From positions 950,932-1,014,931 of the forward strand of contig NZ_FUYR01000002.1 of the NCBI RefSeq assembly GCF_900168015.1: a stretch of 64,000 nucleotides of DNA, read 5' to 3'. The stretch's first letter is position 1; every line of letters begins with the position of its first letter. Source of the stretch: Daejeonella lutea (lineage in GTDB: Bacteria > Bacteroidota > Bacteroidia > Sphingobacteriales > Sphingobacteriaceae). Position numbers and translations under genes: made by a program. Below the pieces are notes generated by a model. The model did not search any database, was not told where the DNA came from, and was given only the letters and a program-made list of their open reading frames with translations. Shown here one piece after another: positions 36,379 to 45,781 of the stretch.

Positions 36379-38019
36379 TTACATCATACCACCCATACCG
36401 CCGCCACCCATTGGAGGCATATGACCGCCACCTGCATTTTCTTCAGGCTCATCGGCAAGTACAACTTCTGTAGTTAAAAGCATTGCAGCTATAGAAGCAG
36501 CATTTTCAAGAGCTACACGACCTACTTTAGTAGGATCAATAACACCTGCACCGATTAAGTTTTCATAAACATCAGTACGTGCATTGTACCCAAAATCTGC
36601 TTTACCTTCTTTAACTTTTTGAACTACGATAGAACCTTCAATACCTGCGTTTTCACAGATCTGACGTAATGGCTCCTCGATAGCTCTGCGGATGATCTGT
36701 ATACCAGTGTTCTCATCTTCATTAGCACCTTTGAGTTCAGCTAAAGCTTCAACTGCACGAATGAAAGCAACACCTCCACCAGCGACAATTCCTTCTTCTA
36801 CTGCAGCGCGTGTAGCGTGCAATGCATCATCAACACGGTCTTTCTTTTCTTTCATCTCAACTTCTGTAGCTGCACCAACGTATAATACTGCAACGCCACC
36901 TGAAAGTTTCGCTAAACGCTCCTGTAATTTTTCTTTATCGTAATCAGATGTCGTAGTTTCTACCTGCGCTTTGATCTGATTTACACGAGCTTTGATGTCC
37001 TCAGACTTACCAGCACCGTTGATTACAATTGTGTTGTCTTTATCAACTACAACTTTTTCAGCAGTTCCTAAATAAGTAAGGTCAGCATTCTCTAATTTAT
37101 ATCCTCTTTCTTCAGAGATAACAGTACCACCAGTTAAGATCGCGATATCTTCAAGCATAGCTTTACGACGATCGCCAAAACCTGGAGCTTTAACTGCTGC
37201 AACTTTCAGGGAACCACGGATTTTGTTTACTACCAGGGTAGCCAATGCTTCACCATCAAGATCTTCAGCAATGATTAAAAGTGGTTTGCCTGTCTGAACT
37301 TGTTTTTCCAATACAGGAAGAAGTTCTTTCATAGAAGAAATCTTCTTATCGTAAATAAGGATATAAGGATTTTCTAACTCAACCTCCATTTTGTCAGCAT
37401 TGGTAACAAAATATGGCGATAAATAACCACGGTCAAACTGCATACCTTCAACTGTTTTCATTTCAGTTTCAGTACCTTTTGCTTCTTCAACAGTGATTAC
37501 GCCGTCTTTACCAACCTTTGCCATAGCATCAGCGATAAGAGTTCCAATAACTTCATCATTATTCGCAGAAATAGAAGCTACTTGTTTGATCTTGTTATTG
37601 TCTTCGCCAACTGATTGTGACTGGCTTTTCAGATTTTCGACAACCGCAGTAACAGCTTTGTCGATACCACGTTTAAGATCCATTGGATTTGCACCAGCGG
37701 CAACGTTCTTTATACCAGCAGTAACGATAGCCTGAGCTAATACGGTTGCAGTAGTTGTTCCATCACCTGCGATATCTGCAGTTTTAGAGGCAACTTCCTT
37801 AACCATTTGAGCACCCATATTTTCAAGGGCGTCTTTTAATTCAATTTCTTTAGCAACAGTAACACCGTCTTTAGTAATTGAAGGTGAACCGAATTTTTTA
37901 TCAATAATTACATTCCGGCCTTTTGGTCCCAAAGTTACCTTTACAGCATTTGCCAGAATATCCACGCCTCTTTTCAGAGCATCACGTGCTTCAACATTGT
38001 ATTTAACTTGTTTTGACAT
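36379..38019 (-). CDS. groEL: Chaperonin GroEL (60 kDa)
   Basis: A 546-residue ring chaperonin subunit. The ATP-binding motifs [14 protein letters not shown] and [17 protein letters not shown] are intact, as are the apical-domain stretch [17 protein letters not shown] and the flexible GGGMGGMM tail. It folds proteins with GroES in the cytoplasm. It is downstream of groES in the usual order, but the 138-base spacer contains an unusual 49-base hairpin made from heptamer repeats (38105-38153). Confidence 0.98.
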   Translation of the reverse strand: MSKQVKYNVEARDALKRGVDILANAVKVTLGPKGRNVIIDKKFGSPSITKDGVTVAKEIELKDALENMGAQMVKEVASKTADIAGDGTTTATVLAQAIVTAGIKNVAAGANPMDLKRGIDKAVTAVVENLKSQSQSVGEDNNKIKQVASISANNDEVIGTLIADAMAKVGKDGVITVEEAKGTETEMKTVEGMQFDRGYLSPYFVTNADKMEVELENPYILIYDKKISSMKELLPVLEKQVQTGKPLLIIAEDLDGEALATLVVNKIRGSLKVAAVKAPGFGDRRKAMLEDIAILTGGTVISEERGYKLENADLTYLGTAEKVVVDKDNTIVINGAGKSEDIKARVNQIKAQVETTTSDYDKEKLQERLAKLSGGVAVLYVGAATEVEMKEKKDRVDDALHATRAAVEEGIVAGGGVAFIRAVEALAELKGANEDENTGIQIIRRAIEEPLRQICENAGIEGSIVVQKVKEGKADFGYNARTDVYENLIGAGVIDPTKVGRVALENAASIAAMLLTTEVVLADEPEENAGGGHMPPMGGGGMGGMM

Positions 38020-38104
38020 TTTTAATGAATTTATGTTCGGGTTAACTATTAAATTTCGTCTTAATATGTCACTCCGGGGTGTTTAAGTTTATTTTTAATC
38101 TAAG

Positions 38105-38153
38105 GTCTGAAGTCGGAAGTCTGAAGTCGGACTTCAGACCTCCGACTTCAGAC
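38105..38153. repeat. Heptamer-based 23-bp hairpin between groES and groEL
   Basis: Arms 38105-38127 and 38131-38153 are complementary with one mismatch and a three-base loop. Each arm is itself built of 7-base units alternating GTCTGAA and GTCGGAA. It lies within the groES-groEL transcript, eight bases after the groES stop codon's outer edge, and lacks a terminal T-run. An effect on groES/groEL mRNA processing or relative expression is possible but not shown. Confidence 0.9.
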
Positions 38154-38157
38154 TTCA

Positions 38158-38451
38158 TTATAGTGTTGCAAAAATATCAGCTTCACGCATGATAAGGTAT
38201 TCTTTTCCTTCATGGGTGATCTCAGTACCAGCGTATTTACCATACAATACTACGTCTCCTACTTTATAGGGCATAGGAATTAGATTTCCAGTTTGCTCAG
38301 CATATTTGCCAGGTCCCACAGCTACAACTGTTCCTTTTTGTGGTTTTTCTTTGGCTGTATCAGGAATGTAAAGTCCTGAAGCTGTTTTTTCTTCAGCAGG
38401 AGCAGCTTCTATAACTACCCGGTCTGCGCTAGGTTTAATATTTAATGCCAT
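38158..38451 (-). CDS. groES: Co-chaperonin GroES (10 kDa)
   Basis: A 97-residue co-chaperonin capping the GroEL cavity. The mobile loop region [19 protein letters not shown] and the C-terminal [14 protein letters not shown] are conserved, and the length is normal. It is the first gene of the groES-groEL operon. No CIRCE-like inverted repeat was noticed upstream. Confidence 0.97.
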   Translation of the reverse strand: MALNIKPSADRVVIEAAPAEEKTASGLYIPDTAKEKPQKGTVVAVGPGKYAEQTGNLIPMPYKVGDVVLYGKYAGTEITHEGKEYLIMREADIFATL

Positions 38452-38623
38452 ATGTACTTATGTATTTAATTGATTGAATTTTACGTGTCTTAGGCGTCAC
38501 TAATTATGCCAAATCAGGAAGTCAACAATTTCTTGTCAAAATTTCATTTTTATACAGGCCGATCTATTTTGTAAACCAGATTCGGTGTCATGCTGTCAGT
38601 TTTCTGTCAGCTTTCCGCCAAAC

Positions 38624-38650
38624 AAAAAAAGGCCTCCAAATGGGGGCCTT
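38624..38650 (-). terminator. Terminator downstream of secG
   Basis: On the minus strand an AAGGCCCCC / GGAGGCCTT stem (one G-T pair, four-base loop) is followed by a run of seven T, 17 bases after the secG stop. Confidence 0.88.
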
Positions 38651-38666
38651 CTAGAGTATTGTATGG

Positions 38667-39020
38667 TTATTTTTTTGTTGTATCAGCCGGCGTTGGTGCA
38701 GGTGCAGTTGGAAGCGGCATGCTCGCCGGTGCTGGAGTGCTAACTGGCTTGTTTATCATGTCCTGAATTTCTCTTCCATCTTGAGTATCTGCTCCGCCCT
38801 TGTCAATAACAACATTGATCATTAGCGCCAGTACCATAAGGCTTACTGCCAATACCCAGGTTCCTTTTTCGAGGAAATCACCTGTACGTTGTACGCCCAT
38901 AATATTATTAGAACCGGCGAAGCCAGAAGACAGGCCTCCTCCTTTTGGATTTTGGATCAGGACGATTAATACCAGCAATACGCACACTATGATTGCCAGA
39001 ATAACTATTGTATACAACAT
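38667..39020 (-). CDS. secG: Preprotein translocase subunit SecG
   Basis: A 117-residue inner-membrane protein with two hydrophobic segments (YTIVILAIIVCVLLVLIVLI and WVLAVSLMVLALMINVVI). They flank the conserved cytoplasmic loop NPKGGGLSSGFAGSNNIMGVQRTGDF, which defines SecG. The C-terminal tail is Pro/Ala/Thr-rich, as is usual in Bacteroidota. It is the last gene of the miaB-sigma54-lptE-unknown-secG operon, five bases after its upstream neighbour, and has a terminator behind it. Confidence 0.94.
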   Translation of the reverse strand: MLYTIVILAIIVCVLLVLIVLIQNPKGGGLSSGFAGSNNIMGVQRTGDFLEKGTWVLAVSLMVLALMINVVIDKGGADTQDGREIQDMINKPVSTPAPASMPLPTAPAPTPADTTKK

Positions 39021-39025
39021 ATTAT

Positions 39026-40432
39026 TTAATTTACTTTCTTTTCTAATTCACGAATTTGGTCGGCAAAGTACGTGCTTTTTTCCGGGAATTTCAAACTTAA
39101 TTTTTTGTAAGTATCAATAGCCTTGTGAAATAACATTTGATCCGTATAGATCTGTGCCAGTGTTTCTGAAACGAGATCATTCGGATCCTCGGCACTCTTA
39201 CGTGCCTTGTTCTCATTATCGAGTTTTTCAGAATTAGGTGGTTTGATCTGAGGTTCTTCCCGAATAAATTTCTCAAGTATAAAGTCTTCCTTGCGTTTTA
39301 CCTGGAAGGGAACCGTCTTCGGACTATTTTCCATATCATCAACAGGCGATTGCAAATGAAAGATATTCTCTATTATTTGACTGCTTAGCTGATCGACGTT
39401 AGTTCTTTTGATGCTTTGACTTGTATCCAATTGGAAGCTCACGTAGGGCTGATAATTATCCGTATGCTCTTTTCGTGTTTTACTTAGCCACCACAAAAAG
39501 GAATAAGGCATTTTATCGTCATCATACCTGGATATATCCTGGTGATCTTCAATCACAGCATTATGCGAGATTTTTTCAGCGATGTCCAATTCGGGTATAA
39601 AAACCTCTTCAGTCCTATCTGCCAGATCGTCTAACTGATGCTCATCTTTTAGAAAATCTGCCGATGCTGCACTTTGTTTTATAAGAAGATCAAGTTCATC
39701 CTGTTCGGATGAAGACGGCAAATTGTTTTCGGAATCATTAACTAGACTATCGACTAAATTTCCGGCAAGATCATTTCCATCTTCAATCGGATTTCCTACC
39801 TCATCCTGCTCCCCAACCGGTTCCTGGACTTCTACTTCCTCACTTTCGTTTTGATCTGCCAGAATGCTTCCAATTTCAGTTTCTTCGAACTCTTCTATTT
39901 CAGGTTCCCTGGTAATGTCTTCAGCTTCCAGCTTATCTGTTGAAACAGATAAATCCTCAGAGTCAGTCTCTGAAACATCATCCTGCTGATGTGATGTGTG
40001 CATCGAGTCAGAAGCTGATAAAGGTTCTTCTAATTTTTCAATGTCCTGTTCTGTATGTGGTTCGTCAGAGTCATAAGTACCAGAAGCCTCATCCCGATTC
40101 TTCTCATCAACAAATTCGCCTTTTTCTGCCCCAATCGATTTCGATTCTAAAGCGCTGCTTTTGAACGATAAAGGGTCCTCGATAATTCTTTTTAAGACTG
40201 TTCGGTCTGTTGAATACAATGCTGCTTTGGCTAATTCGGTTTGAAATTTTGCCGGATCGGATTCAAGTGATCGTGTATAAAAAGCTCGCAGGAGATGGGA
40301 ATAAGGGTATTTCTCAAGCAGATGAGCAAGATCTCCTGAGTCATCAGCATTAATGGCGGCGGGATTATAAATGAAATCCGAAAATAATTTTTTGAGCTCC
40401 TGAGAAGTTTTCTGTTCCACTATGCTGTCCAA
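39026..40432 (-). CDS. Acidic protein of unknown function with TPR-like C-terminus
   Basis: A 468-residue protein with a conserved-looking N-terminus (IYNPAAINADDSGDLAHLLE, PYSHLLRAFYTRSLE). A long, very acidic, probably disordered centre spans residues 110-260 (many Glu/Asp/Ser). The C-terminal helical repeat LAQIYTDQMLFHKAIDTYKK resembles one tetratricopeptide unit. No signal peptide or membrane segment is seen, so it is likely cytoplasmic. Its position between lptE and secG suggests an envelope-biogenesis link, but the function is unknown. Confidence 0.82.
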   Translation of the reverse strand: MDSIVEQKTSQELKKLFSDFIYNPAAINADDSGDLAHLLEKYPYSHLLRAFYTRSLESDPAKFQTELAKAALYSTDRTVLKRIIEDPLSFKSSALESKSIGAEKGEFVDEKNRDEASGTYDSDEPHTEQDIEKLEEPLSASDSMHTSHQQDDVSETDSEDLSVSTDKLEAEDITREPEIEEFEETEIGSILADQNESEEVEVQEPVGEQDEVGNPIEDGNDLAGNLVDSLVNDSENNLPSSSEQDELDLLIKQSAASADFLKDEHQLDDLADRTEEVFIPELDIAEKISHNAVIEDHQDISRYDDDKMPYSFLWWLSKTRKEHTDNYQPYVSFQLDTSQSIKRTNVDQLSSQIIENIFHLQSPVDDMENSPKTVPFQVKRKEDFILEKFIREEPQIKPPNSEKLDNENKARKSAEDPNDLVSETLAQIYTDQMLFHKAIDTYKKLSLKFPEKSTYFADQIRELEKKVN

Positions 40433-40453
40433 TTTTTGAAAGCTAAAAATTTT

Positions 40454-40972
40454 TTACCAATTGGCGAAGGCCCTGTTAAAGATAAGTTCAGACAGTTGTC
40501 TGTTAATTACCGTAATTAGCTTCTGCTGCTGTGCTTCGAGTGGGCCCTGATTCAAGCTAAATTCCTGGCTGGCACTAAACGGCTCCTCAAAACTCAGCTC
40601 AGGTTTTAATGCATTAGTATATTTAACATTAACTGTTACTGTAATCCTCGTAAGACCAGCTCTCTCATTACCTTGAATAGCTACAGGGCGTACAGTATAA
40701 TCCGTAATTCTTCCCTCGAAATTCGCATGGGCTTCACCACGCTCTATACTCAAACGCGATTGATTTCTTATTCTTTCCTTTAGTGCCTCTGTAAATTGGG
40801 AGCTCAAATAGGGAACAACAAGCATCGCATTGTTTTCAAAAAATTGTACTGAAACCGTTTTCATTTCCTCGGGGATTGATGCCCCGGAAAATGTGTAAGC
40901 GCCACACGATTGAAATAGAAAAATCGCAGAAATGAGAATGCAGGCAATACCCGACTTAGCACGCTGATACAT
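40454..40972 (-). CDS. lptE: LptE family LPS-assembly lipoprotein
   Basis: From ATG 40972 it has 172 residues and begins MYQRAKSGIACILISAIFLF with lipobox FLFQSC; the longer frame to 41044 runs into the upstream gene. YTFSGASIPEEMKTVSVQFF and the middle beta-rich region match the LptE/LptE-like family, which plugs LptD and helps insert lipopolysaccharide in the outer membrane. It starts 13 bases after the sigma-54 regulator stop, so both are co-transcribed. No lptD is seen in this window. Confidence 0.88.
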   Translation of the reverse strand: MYQRAKSGIACILISAIFLFQSCGAYTFSGASIPEEMKTVSVQFFENNAMLVVPYLSSQFTEALKERIRNQSRLSIERGEAHANFEGRITDYTVRPVAIQGNERAGLTRITVTVNVKYTNALKPELSFEEPFSASQEFSLNQGPLEAQQQKLITVINRQLSELIFNRAFANW

Positions 40973-40985
40973 AGTTAAATGTTCT

Positions 40986-42215
40986 TTAGAGTTCAAGTTC
41001 TTTGATTTTGCGATACAGCGTACGTTCTGAGATCCCAAGCTCACGAGCCGCCAATTTCCGCTTTCCCTTATGTTTTTTCAGAGCTTTTTTAATCAGGTCC
41101 GATTCTTTATCAATAAGTGAAAGCGATTCTTCCACCTCTTCGGCTTCGTGAGTTATCTCATAAGATTTATCATTTGGCTGATGAATTATCAACTTGTGCG
41201 GATCAGGTGCAATATTGTTATTTGCCGGAAGCTCAATATCACGATATAATTGATTGATAGCTTGCTGGTTTTCAAATTCCGAGGCATTTCCACCATTCTG
41301 TATGATATCATGAACAAGCTTTTTAAGATCTGTCATGTCTTTTTTCATATCAAACAGAACCTTGTATAAGATGTCACGCTCAGAAAAATCATCTTTATCC
41401 TGATTACGGATTCGCATGGGCAGGGTACTTCCAGCTTCGTTGGGAATATAGTTCAGCAGATTTTGAGCGGAAAGGTTTCTTTCCTTCTCCAGTACGGCGA
41501 TTTGTTCAGCAATGTTTTTCAACTGGCGAACGTTTCCCGGCCAGCTATAATCCATTAACATCTGCTGAGCTGTCTGGTCAAGCTGTACAGAAGGACTCCT
41601 GTATTTATCAGTAAAATCTGCAATAAACTTTCTGAATAAAAGATTGATATCCTCTTTCCTTTCGCGAAGTGCCGGCACTTTCAGGGGTACAGTATTCAGA
41701 CGGTAGTATAAATCCTCTCTGAATTTTCCAGCCATCACCGCATCAAATACATCTTTGTTTGTTGCTGCAATTACCCTTACGTTGGTTTTCTGAACCTTTG
41801 ACGAACCTACACGGATATATTCGCCTGTTTCCAGGACCCGTAATAATCTGGCCTGAGTTCCAAGCGGCAATTCTGCAACTTCATCCAGAAATATCGTTCC
41901 TCCGTCTACAACTTCAAAATATCCTTTGCGTGCATCGGAAGCACCGGTAAATGAGCCTTTTTCGTGACCGAAAAGCTCAGAATCTATTGTTCCTTCGGGG
42001 ATCGCACCACAGTTCACTGCGATGAATGGCCCGTGTTTTCTGGCACTTAATGAATGAATGATATGTGAAAAAACCTCCTTACCACTTCCACTCTCGCCCG
42101 TTATCAAAACAGATATATCTGTTGGAGCAACCTGGCGTGCAATATCAATTGCCCTGTTTAGCAGAGGAGAATTTCCTATTATTCCAAATCGGTTCTTTAT
42201 GTCCTGAACGTCCAT
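40986..42215 (-). CDS. Sigma-54-dependent transcriptional activator without a receiver domain
   Basis: A 409-residue AAA+ enhancer-binding protein. It has Walker A GESGSGKE, the sigma-54 contact loop GSFTGA (a GAFTGA variant), Walker B GGTIFLDEV and arginine-finger region WPGNVRQLKN. The C-terminal Fis-type helix-turn-helix is KKHKGKRKLAARELGISERT. The AAA+ domain begins within the first 15 residues, so there is no receiver or GAF sensor and activity may be set by level or by another protein. In Bacteroidota this gene stands beside lptE. Confidence 0.93.
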   Translation of the reverse strand: MDVQDIKNRFGIIGNSPLLNRAIDIARQVAPTDISVLITGESGSGKEVFSHIIHSLSARKHGPFIAVNCGAIPEGTIDSELFGHEKGSFTGASDARKGYFEVVDGGTIFLDEVAELPLGTQARLLRVLETGEYIRVGSSKVQKTNVRVIAATNKDVFDAVMAGKFREDLYYRLNTVPLKVPALRERKEDINLLFRKFIADFTDKYRSPSVQLDQTAQQMLMDYSWPGNVRQLKNIAEQIAVLEKERNLSAQNLLNYIPNEAGSTLPMRIRNQDKDDFSERDILYKVLFDMKKDMTDLKKLVHDIIQNGGNASEFENQQAINQLYRDIELPANNNIAPDPHKLIIHQPNDKSYEITHEAEEVEESLSLIDKESDLIKKALKKHKGKRKLAARELGISERTLYRKIKELEL

Positions 42216-42261
42216 ATTTTAAAAATATCCAACACTAATACAGGTTGGTTAATTCGTAATC

Positions 42262-43758
42262 TTAAATCGTAACTATATTGCCCAAAAGGGTGGCAGGGGT
42301 ACATCTGTCAATTAAGACGTTCACATAATCGCCTGGTTTATGATCCCCGGTTACCGGGAAAATTACCGTGATATTGTACTCAGTCTTTCCTGAGAAATCA
42401 AGATCTGATTTCTTTGACAAACCATCGATTAGTACCCGGTAGGTTTTACCAAGATGATTGAGCAGCCTTTTATGTGACCCTTCCTGTTGTTTTGCTAATA
42501 CTTCGTTGAAGCGCCTGGTCTTTACCTCCTGCGGAATGTCGTCTTCGAATCTTTTTGCTGCAAGAGTTCCCGGCCGTTCAGAGTATGTGTACATGTATGC
42601 AAAATCAAATTGTACATAATCCATCATGCTGAGTGTGTCCTGATGCTCATCTTCTGTTTCCGTACAAAAGCCGATGATCACGTCTGTGGAAATCGCGCAA
42701 TCTGGAATAATCCTCCGGATCGTATTGACCCGTTCCAGGTACCATTCACGGGTATAGGTGCGGTTCATCATGTCCAGCACACGTGAATTGCCAGATTGTA
42801 CAGGAAGGTGAATATGATTGCAGATATTGTCGTACTTAACCATTGTATGCAACACCTCGTCGGTAATATCCTTAGGGTGAGATGTTGAAAAACGTACTCT
42901 CAGCTCCGGATCAATCAGGGCAACCATTTCCAGAAGCTGAGCAAAGTTTGTTAACTGTTGTGACTTGCCATTTATAGGTTTGCCTACTGAATTGGTGCCA
43001 TTCTCTAGTTCTAATTCCTTATTTACCGGACTCCATTTGTACGAATCCACATTTTGACCAAGGAGTGTTACTTCTTTGTAGCCATTATTAAACAATTCCC
43101 GGGCTTCCTCGACAATAGAGAACGGATCACGGCTTCTTTCCCGTCCCCTGGTAAATGGAACCACACAGAAAGAGCACATGTTGTCGCAACCACGCATGAT
43201 TGACACAAATGCTGAAATACCGTTGCTGTTTAATCTTACAGGGCTGATATCCGCGTACGTTTCTTCACGTGATAAAAGGACGTTTACTGCTCTGTTTCCT
43301 TCGTCAGACTGGTTAATCAAATTGGGAAGATCGCGGTAAGAGTCGGGGCCGATAACAATATCAACCAGTTTCTCTTCCTCCAGGAATTTGGATTTCAAAC
43401 GTTCCGCCATACAGCCCAGAACACCAATGGTCATTCCCGGACTTTTGCGCTTTGCTGCGCTGAACTCTCTTAACCGGTTTCTCACCCGCTGTTCCGCATT
43501 GTCACGAATAGAGCAAGTATTTATAAAAATTACATCTGCTTCTTTATACTGAGAAGTTGTTTCGAAGCCCATGTCAAGCATAATAGATGCAACAATCTCA
43601 CTGTCAGCAAAATTCATAGCACAGCCATAGCTCTCGATGTAGAGCTTACGGCCCTTATATTTAGCCGTTCTTTCAATCACCAATGCTTCACCCTGTCTGG
43701 ATTCATCGTGAAGAGTCGGGTGTAAAGCATCTATCACTTCAACTGGCCTGTCAAACAT
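42262..43758 (-). CDS. miaB: tRNA-2-methylthio-N6-dimethylallyladenosine synthase MiaB
   Basis: A 498-residue radical SAM methylthiotransferase modifying A37 of tRNAs. The order is the N-terminal UPF0004 domain ([18 protein letters not shown]), the radical SAM cluster motif [20 protein letters not shown], and a C-terminal TRAM domain ([16 protein letters not shown]). The auxiliary cluster cysteines are [14 protein letters not shown] and LGCMAER. A roughly 40-residue N-terminal extension is common in this phylum. It heads the operon continuing to secG. Confidence 0.96.
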   Translation of the reverse strand: MFDRPVEVIDALHPTLHDESRQGEALVIERTAKYKGRKLYIESYGCAMNFADSEIVASIMLDMGFETTSQYKEADVIFINTCSIRDNAEQRVRNRLREFSAAKRKSPGMTIGVLGCMAERLKSKFLEEEKLVDIVIGPDSYRDLPNLINQSDEGNRAVNVLLSREETYADISPVRLNSNGISAFVSIMRGCDNMCSFCVVPFTRGRERSRDPFSIVEEARELFNNGYKEVTLLGQNVDSYKWSPVNKELELENGTNSVGKPINGKSQQLTNFAQLLEMVALIDPELRVRFSTSHPKDITDEVLHTMVKYDNICNHIHLPVQSGNSRVLDMMNRTYTREWYLERVNTIRRIIPDCAISTDVIIGFCTETEDEHQDTLSMMDYVQFDFAYMYTYSERPGTLAAKRFEDDIPQEVKTRRFNEVLAKQQEGSHKRLLNHLGKTYRVLIDGLSKKSDLDFSGKTEYNITVIFPVTGDHKPGDYVNVLIDRCTPATLLGNIVTI

Positions 43759-43924
43759 CTATTAAAATTATTAGGCCACAAAAATACGAAATTTTCTGTC
43801 TAATGACAGTTTGGCAGTGGTGGTTTTTTAAATAAGCTGATAAACTTTGTTAAATTGGGCTAACAAATAGTACCAGAACATATCGTTCTATAAAACTGGT
43901 TTAAATGTTAGTTTGAGATTTTCT

Positions 43925-45736
43925 ATGGTGCATAAAAGTATGTGGGGCAGAAAGTGGCGTTGGGTGGTCTATCTTCTGGGGCTTATAGCCGCGTTGCTGA
44001 CAGTCTTTGCTGTGTATCTCAATTACCGCTGGAAACCTATTTTGACTGGAAAAATCAAGACGGCTATTCAGACTTCAACAAACGGGCTTTATAGCATCAG
44101 TTTTGAAAATATCCGGACTAATATTATCAGTGGACGGATCAGTGTCAAGAATATAGTGTTCACACCCGATACATCTGTATTCACTAAAATGGGAACGGAT
44201 AGTCTTGCTCCAAGGCATTTGTATTCCGTTCAGGTCAGTGAGCTTACGCTTAAGCGGGTACATCCATGGAAAATTTATTTTGATGGTATGCTTGAGATGG
44301 GTTCCGTAGTTATCGACAAGCCCAAATTGCAGGTCATATTTACAAACGCAAAACGGAATAAAGAAACTACTGCACCTGATGTAAGAACTGTTTGGCAGCG
44401 GCTTTCACCATATCTGAGGTCCCTTAAGGTACAGGACATAACTTTTCAGGACGCCGACTTCCAGTATGTCGACCGAAGTACTTCCCCAGCAAGAACAACA
44501 AATCTTAAGGGACTTACGATAAGAGTTAGTGATCTACTGATAGATTCTTTGTCGCAGTTCGACAAATCACGCCTGTATCATACACGTGATATTTATGCCG
44601 AGCTAAATTCCTATAAAAGTGTAACTGCCGACAGTAATTATACCATTCAGATCCAGCAATTTACTGCTTCTACAGCGAAAGGGTATGCACGTATTAAAGG
44701 GCTCAAACTAGTGCCGCGGTATGGTGAAATGGAGTTTGCAAATCATTTCAAAGTTCAAAAAGACAGATACAGTGCCAGCATTGAAGAAGCCCAACTCAAT
44801 AATATTGACTACGGCATGTTAAACTTAAATAGGAGGCTATTAGCAACTAATTTGACTTTGAAGAAGGCAGACCTTTCCATCTTTCTAAACCGGTCGATGC
44901 CTGATTCATTGCGCGATAGAGGAATGAACTTTCCGACCTTCTCTCTGCAGCGTTTTGAATTGGATTCAAAAGTTGATACAGTTCACCTGCTTGATTCTCG
45001 CGTCAATTATTCTGAATATAATCCTGATTCAAGAAGGAAAGGCACGGTGATCTTCAGTAAAATAAACGGGCACATCCTTAATGTAACAAACGATTCAGCA
45101 AGTCTCGCCAAAAACACAAAAGCCGATGCGAAGCTTACAGCGCTGCTGATGGACAGGGGCAGGTTCAATGTAAATATGCAATTTGACCTTGCATCACCTA
45201 TAGCTGCTTTCAATTTTAAAGGAGATGTTGGCAGAATGGATGCTGATATGTTCAACGCGGCTATACGACCGCTATCGTTAATTGAGATCAAATCGGGCTC
45301 ATTACAGCGTATGGAATTTAATGGTTCAGGGAGCACCAAAGGAGTAAGGGGCTTGCTGACCTGCTATTACAACCATCTCAAAATTGCCCTTCTCGAAAGA
45401 AGCGAAAAAACTACCTGGTTAAAGCGCCGGGGAATTGCATCAATATTCGCAAACGTGCTAATCATTGAAAGTGACAATCCATCACCAGGCCGTCCGGTAA
45501 GAAAGGTCAGTTTCAATTACGCAAGACCAGCACATTCATCGTTCTTTAATATGATTTGGAAAGGGATGTCTTCGGCACTATTGGGAAGTATCGGACTGGA
45601 TTCGGAAACACAGCGTGAAATAAAATCCCGCCTGCAGCGAATGGAAATTGAGCGTTTCCGAAGAGAAGAACGAAGAGATGAAAGGGAAAAAAGGAAAGTA
45701 AAGAGAAGGTATAACCGTAGGGTGAAGAACCAGTAA
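43925..45736 (+). CDS. AsmA/DUF748-like membrane-anchored envelope protein
   Basis: From ATG 43925 it has 603 residues; a TTG at 43913 would add four. One N-terminal membrane helix (WRWVVYLLGLIAALLTVFAVYL) anchors a large periplasmic domain. That domain has repeated beta strands of AsmA-like type, including FENIRTNIISGRISVKNIVF and the later segment FKGDVGRMDADMFNAAIRPL. The C-terminus is a very basic Arg/Lys/Glu helix. AsmA-like proteins are linked to phospholipid transport or outer-membrane homeostasis; that role is an inference here. It converges with ilvE at a shared terminator. Confidence 0.78.
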   Translation: MVHKSMWGRKWRWVVYLLGLIAALLTVFAVYLNYRWKPILTGKIKTAIQTSTNGLYSISFENIRTNIISGRISVKNIVFTPDTSVFTKMGTDSLAPRHLYSVQVSELTLKRVHPWKIYFDGMLEMGSVVIDKPKLQVIFTNAKRNKETTAPDVRTVWQRLSPYLRSLKVQDITFQDADFQYVDRSTSPARTTNLKGLTIRVSDLLIDSLSQFDKSRLYHTRDIYAELNSYKSVTADSNYTIQIQQFTASTAKGYARIKGLKLVPRYGEMEFANHFKVQKDRYSASIEEAQLNNIDYGMLNLNRRLLATNLTLKKADLSIFLNRSMPDSLRDRGMNFPTFSLQRFELDSKVDTVHLLDSRVNYSEYNPDSRRKGTVIFSKINGHILNVTNDSASLAKNTKADAKLTALLMDRGRFNVNMQFDLASPIAAFNFKGDVGRMDADMFNAAIRPLSLIEIKSGSLQRMEFNGSGSTKGVRGLLTCYYNHLKIALLERSEKTTWLKRRGIASIFANVLIIESDNPSPGRPVRKVSFNYARPAHSSFFNMIWKGMSSALLGSIGLDSETQREIKSRLQRMEIERFRREERRDEREKRKVKRRYNRRVKNQ

Positions 45737-45771
45737 AAAAAGCTGCCCAGCATCTGGACAGCTTTTTTATT
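45736..45771. terminator. Bidirectional terminator between the AsmA-like gene and ilvE
   Basis: AAAAAAGCTG and CAGCTTTTTT arms extended to 15 bp with one mismatch and a three-base loop, with A- and T-runs on the two sides. It serves two convergent genes. Confidence 0.92.
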
Positions 45772-45781
45772 TAGGTGTGAA

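Noticed and set aside
38105-38153. Rho-independent terminator of groES
   Set aside because: The stem is strong but no T-run follows on the transcribed strand and groEL must be read through it; classed as a repeat hairpin.
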